Assembly (NCBI GenBank): GCA_024638395.1
Contig: JAHEKK010000021.1
Span: 1-6,401 of the forward strand
Length of the DNA stretch: 6,401 nt
Source: Gemmatimonadota bacterium
GTDB taxonomy: Bacteria > Gemmatimonadota > Gemmatimonadetes > Longimicrobiales > Gaopeijiaceae
Direction: 5' to 3'
Shown: in pieces, positions 5,833-6,401 of the stretch
How the letters are laid out: each line of letters begins with the position of its first letter
How positions within the stretch are numbered: position 1 is the first letter of the stretch
The notes under the pieces: model-generated
The model's database searches: none
What the model saw: the letters and a program-made list of their open reading frames with translations, nothing else
Told to the model about the DNA's origin: nothing
Made by a program: the position numbers and the translations under genes

Positions 5833-5866
5833 TTGACAATGATTACATTTCGTACAATTTGTATCA
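5833..5866 (+). promoter_or_regulatory. Candidate promoter and operator of the toxin-antitoxin pair
   Basis: TTGACA (5833-5838) is a perfect sigma-70 -35 box in an AT-rich block. The -10 is ambiguous: AATTTG (5856-5861) has the ideal 17-base spacing but a poor sequence, while TACAAT (5853-5858) matches well but is only 14 bases away. Overlapping the promoter is a dyad, TGATTACA (5840-5847) and TGTATCA (5860-5866), nearly centred on GTAC (5852-5855). Phd/YefM antitoxins are known to bind palindromes over their own promoter, and the YefM operator core TGTACA differs by one base from CGTACA here. Autoregulation is therefore likely but inferred. Confidence 0.55.
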
Positions 5867-5936
5867 CCTGTGGGGTTCCGGATCTCGTCACGCTGGACCC
5901 GCGGAGCCTATGCCGATCAAGGAGACCAACGCTGCC

Positions 5937-6191
5937 ATGAAACCGATCACGACCGCAGAAGCGCGTAAGAATCTGGCCGAGATTGTCAACCGAGCCGCCT
6001 ACGGGGGCGAACGTTTCGTGGTCACGCGCCATGGGAAGGAGCTGGTGGCCATCGTGCCCATGGGAGAGCTCTCTCTCCTCAATCGTCTCAGAGCGATCCT
6101 CGAGCGCCAGGACGTCGAGGCTGCCCTGAAGGAGCTGGAGGAGGGCGGGAGCCGCCCCTGGGAAGAGGTGCGCCGTGATCTGGGGCTCTAG
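5937..6191 (+). CDS. Type II antitoxin, Phd/YefM family
   Basis: An 84-residue DNA-binding antitoxin that neutralises the downstream toxin and is expected to repress its own operon. The N-terminal half has the Phd/YefM fold signature: MKPITTAEARKNLAEIVNRAAYGG, then the strand pair ERFVVTRHGKELVAIVPMGEL (residues 25-45). The C-terminal half (46-84) is charged and helical (LNRLRAILERQDVEAALKELEEGG, then RPWEEVRRDLGL), as expected for the flexible toxin-wrapping segment. The start ATG 5937 gives the family's typical MK-IT-AEAR opening, with AAGGAG 12 bases upstream, rather distant. An in-frame ATG at 5910 would add nine residues and has GGAG only three bases away. Related pairs act through mRNA cleavage or gyrase inhibition, depending on the toxin. 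The family call is secure; which toxin type is judged from the next gene. Confidence 0.93.
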   Translation: MKPITTAEARKNLAEIVNRAAYGGERFVVTRHGKELVAIVPMGELSLLNRLRAILERQDVEAALKELEEGGSRPWEEVRRDLGL

Positions 6192-6248
6192 TGACGCCCT
6201 GCACAGGTATGGTGGGTCTCGCCAGCGGCGCCCCGTAGGGTTGCCCGG

Positions 6249-6401
6249 GTGAACTGGCAGATCGAGCTCTCGCCGGCGGCGGTCGAGGCCCTTCGGCGAC
6301 TGGACCGCCCCCTTCGGCAGCGCCTGGCGGCCCGCCTCGACGAGCTCGCGGCCGTCGGAGTCCCGCCGGCCGCGTCGGATCAGGACATGGTTCAGGTCCC
6401 C
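6249..6401 (+). CDS. RelE/ParE-family toxin, N-terminal part (cut by window edge)
   Basis: The first 51 residues of a small toxin-like protein; the frame is open to the right edge. It begins MNWQIELSPAAVEALRRLDRPLRQRLAARLDELAAVG, the characteristic RelE/ParE start: a first strand ending Leu-Ser-Pro, a helix with Leu-Arg-Arg-Leu-Asp, then Pro and a second helix. The start is GTG 6249 with AGGG eight bases upstream; no other start exists after the in-frame stop at 6192. The catalytic or target-contact residues of this family lie in the C-terminal half, outside the window, so RelE-type mRNA cleavage and ParE-type gyrase inhibition cannot be separated. The visible end (PPAASDQDMVQVP) does not resemble the usual Lys-Leu-Arg/Gly-Asp-Tyr-Arg segment, so this may be a divergent subfamily. 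The 57-base gap after the antitoxin is longer than usual. Confidence 0.8.
   Translation, partial: MNWQIELSPAAVEALRRLDRPLRQRLAARLDELAAVGVPPAASDQDMVQVP

Larger units (their letters stand above)
5541..5936. other. 396-base non-coding region between barrel gene and antitoxin
   Basis: Open frames crossing this stretch on both strands are low-complexity and lack recognisable domains. The barrel-gene side holds its ribosome site and presumably its promoter, although I see no clear boxes. The middle (5632-5774) contains four inverted repeats and a G-run cluster. The antitoxin side holds an AT-rich block (about 5833-5866) with a consensus -35 hexamer and a dyad. The composition change at that block is abrupt against the surrounding GC-rich sequence. 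Confidence 0.55.

Noticed and set aside
5541..6032. N-terminal extension of the barrel protein upstream of GTG 5540
   Set aside because: The added sequence crosses the AT-rich promoter block and the antitoxin start, has no homology, and would bury a clear signal peptide.
6209..6238. Short frame MVGLASGAP between antitoxin and toxin
   Set aside because: Nine codons with no proper ribosome site; it is not supported as a leader peptide without comparative data.
1..6401. CRISPR arrays, insertion sequences, rRNA genes, replication origin
   Set aside because: No regularly spaced direct repeats, transposase frame, terminal inverted repeats, rRNA segments or DnaA-box clusters were seen.

Overview
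The window is GC-rich, compactly coded DNA from a diderm (Gram-negative-type) bacterium. The evidence is four predicted lipoproteins with signal peptides ending in a lipidation cysteine and one small outer-membrane beta-barrel with a terminal phenylalanine. The mix of GTG starts, many lipoproteins and propeller proteins with Gemmatimonadota-like wording suggests that phylum or a relative. That is a stylistic inference, since no marker gene is present.

Layout, left to right. (1) Bases 1-953, minus strand: two short lipoprotein genes in tandem; the downstream one (1-300) runs off the left edge. (2) Bases 954-1095: a divergent intergenic region. (3) Bases 1096-4004, plus strand: two secreted lipoproteins in tandem, each carrying a beta-propeller but built from different repeats (LVIVD-type, then YVTN-type). 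(4) Bases 3988-4407, minus strand: methionine sulfoxide reductase B, whose 3' end overlaps the YVTN gene tail to tail by 17 bp. (5) Bases 4408-4628: a divergent spacer holding a strong bulged hairpin. (6) Bases 4629-4838, plus: dodecin, a flavin-binding protein, followed by a hairpin shared with the convergent barrel gene. (7) Bases 5013-5540, minus: a small outer-membrane barrel. (8) Bases 5541-5936: a 396-base non-coding interval with several inverted repeats, a G-run cluster and an AT-rich promoter/operator candidate. (9) Bases 5937-6401, plus: a Phd/YefM-type antitoxin and the start of a RelE/ParE-type toxin cut by the right edge.

Functional links are modest. The two propeller lipoproteins probably form one transcription unit of envelope proteins with unknown ligands. 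MsrB repairs oxidised methionine and dodecin buffers free flavin, so their divergent pairing is compatible with redox housekeeping but does not prove co-regulation. The toxin-antitoxin pair is an accessory module with its own likely autoregulated promoter. No clearly new multi-gene system is visible. The least explained pieces are the structured non-coding stretches at 4490-4529 and 5632-5774, and the propeller lipoprotein pair.
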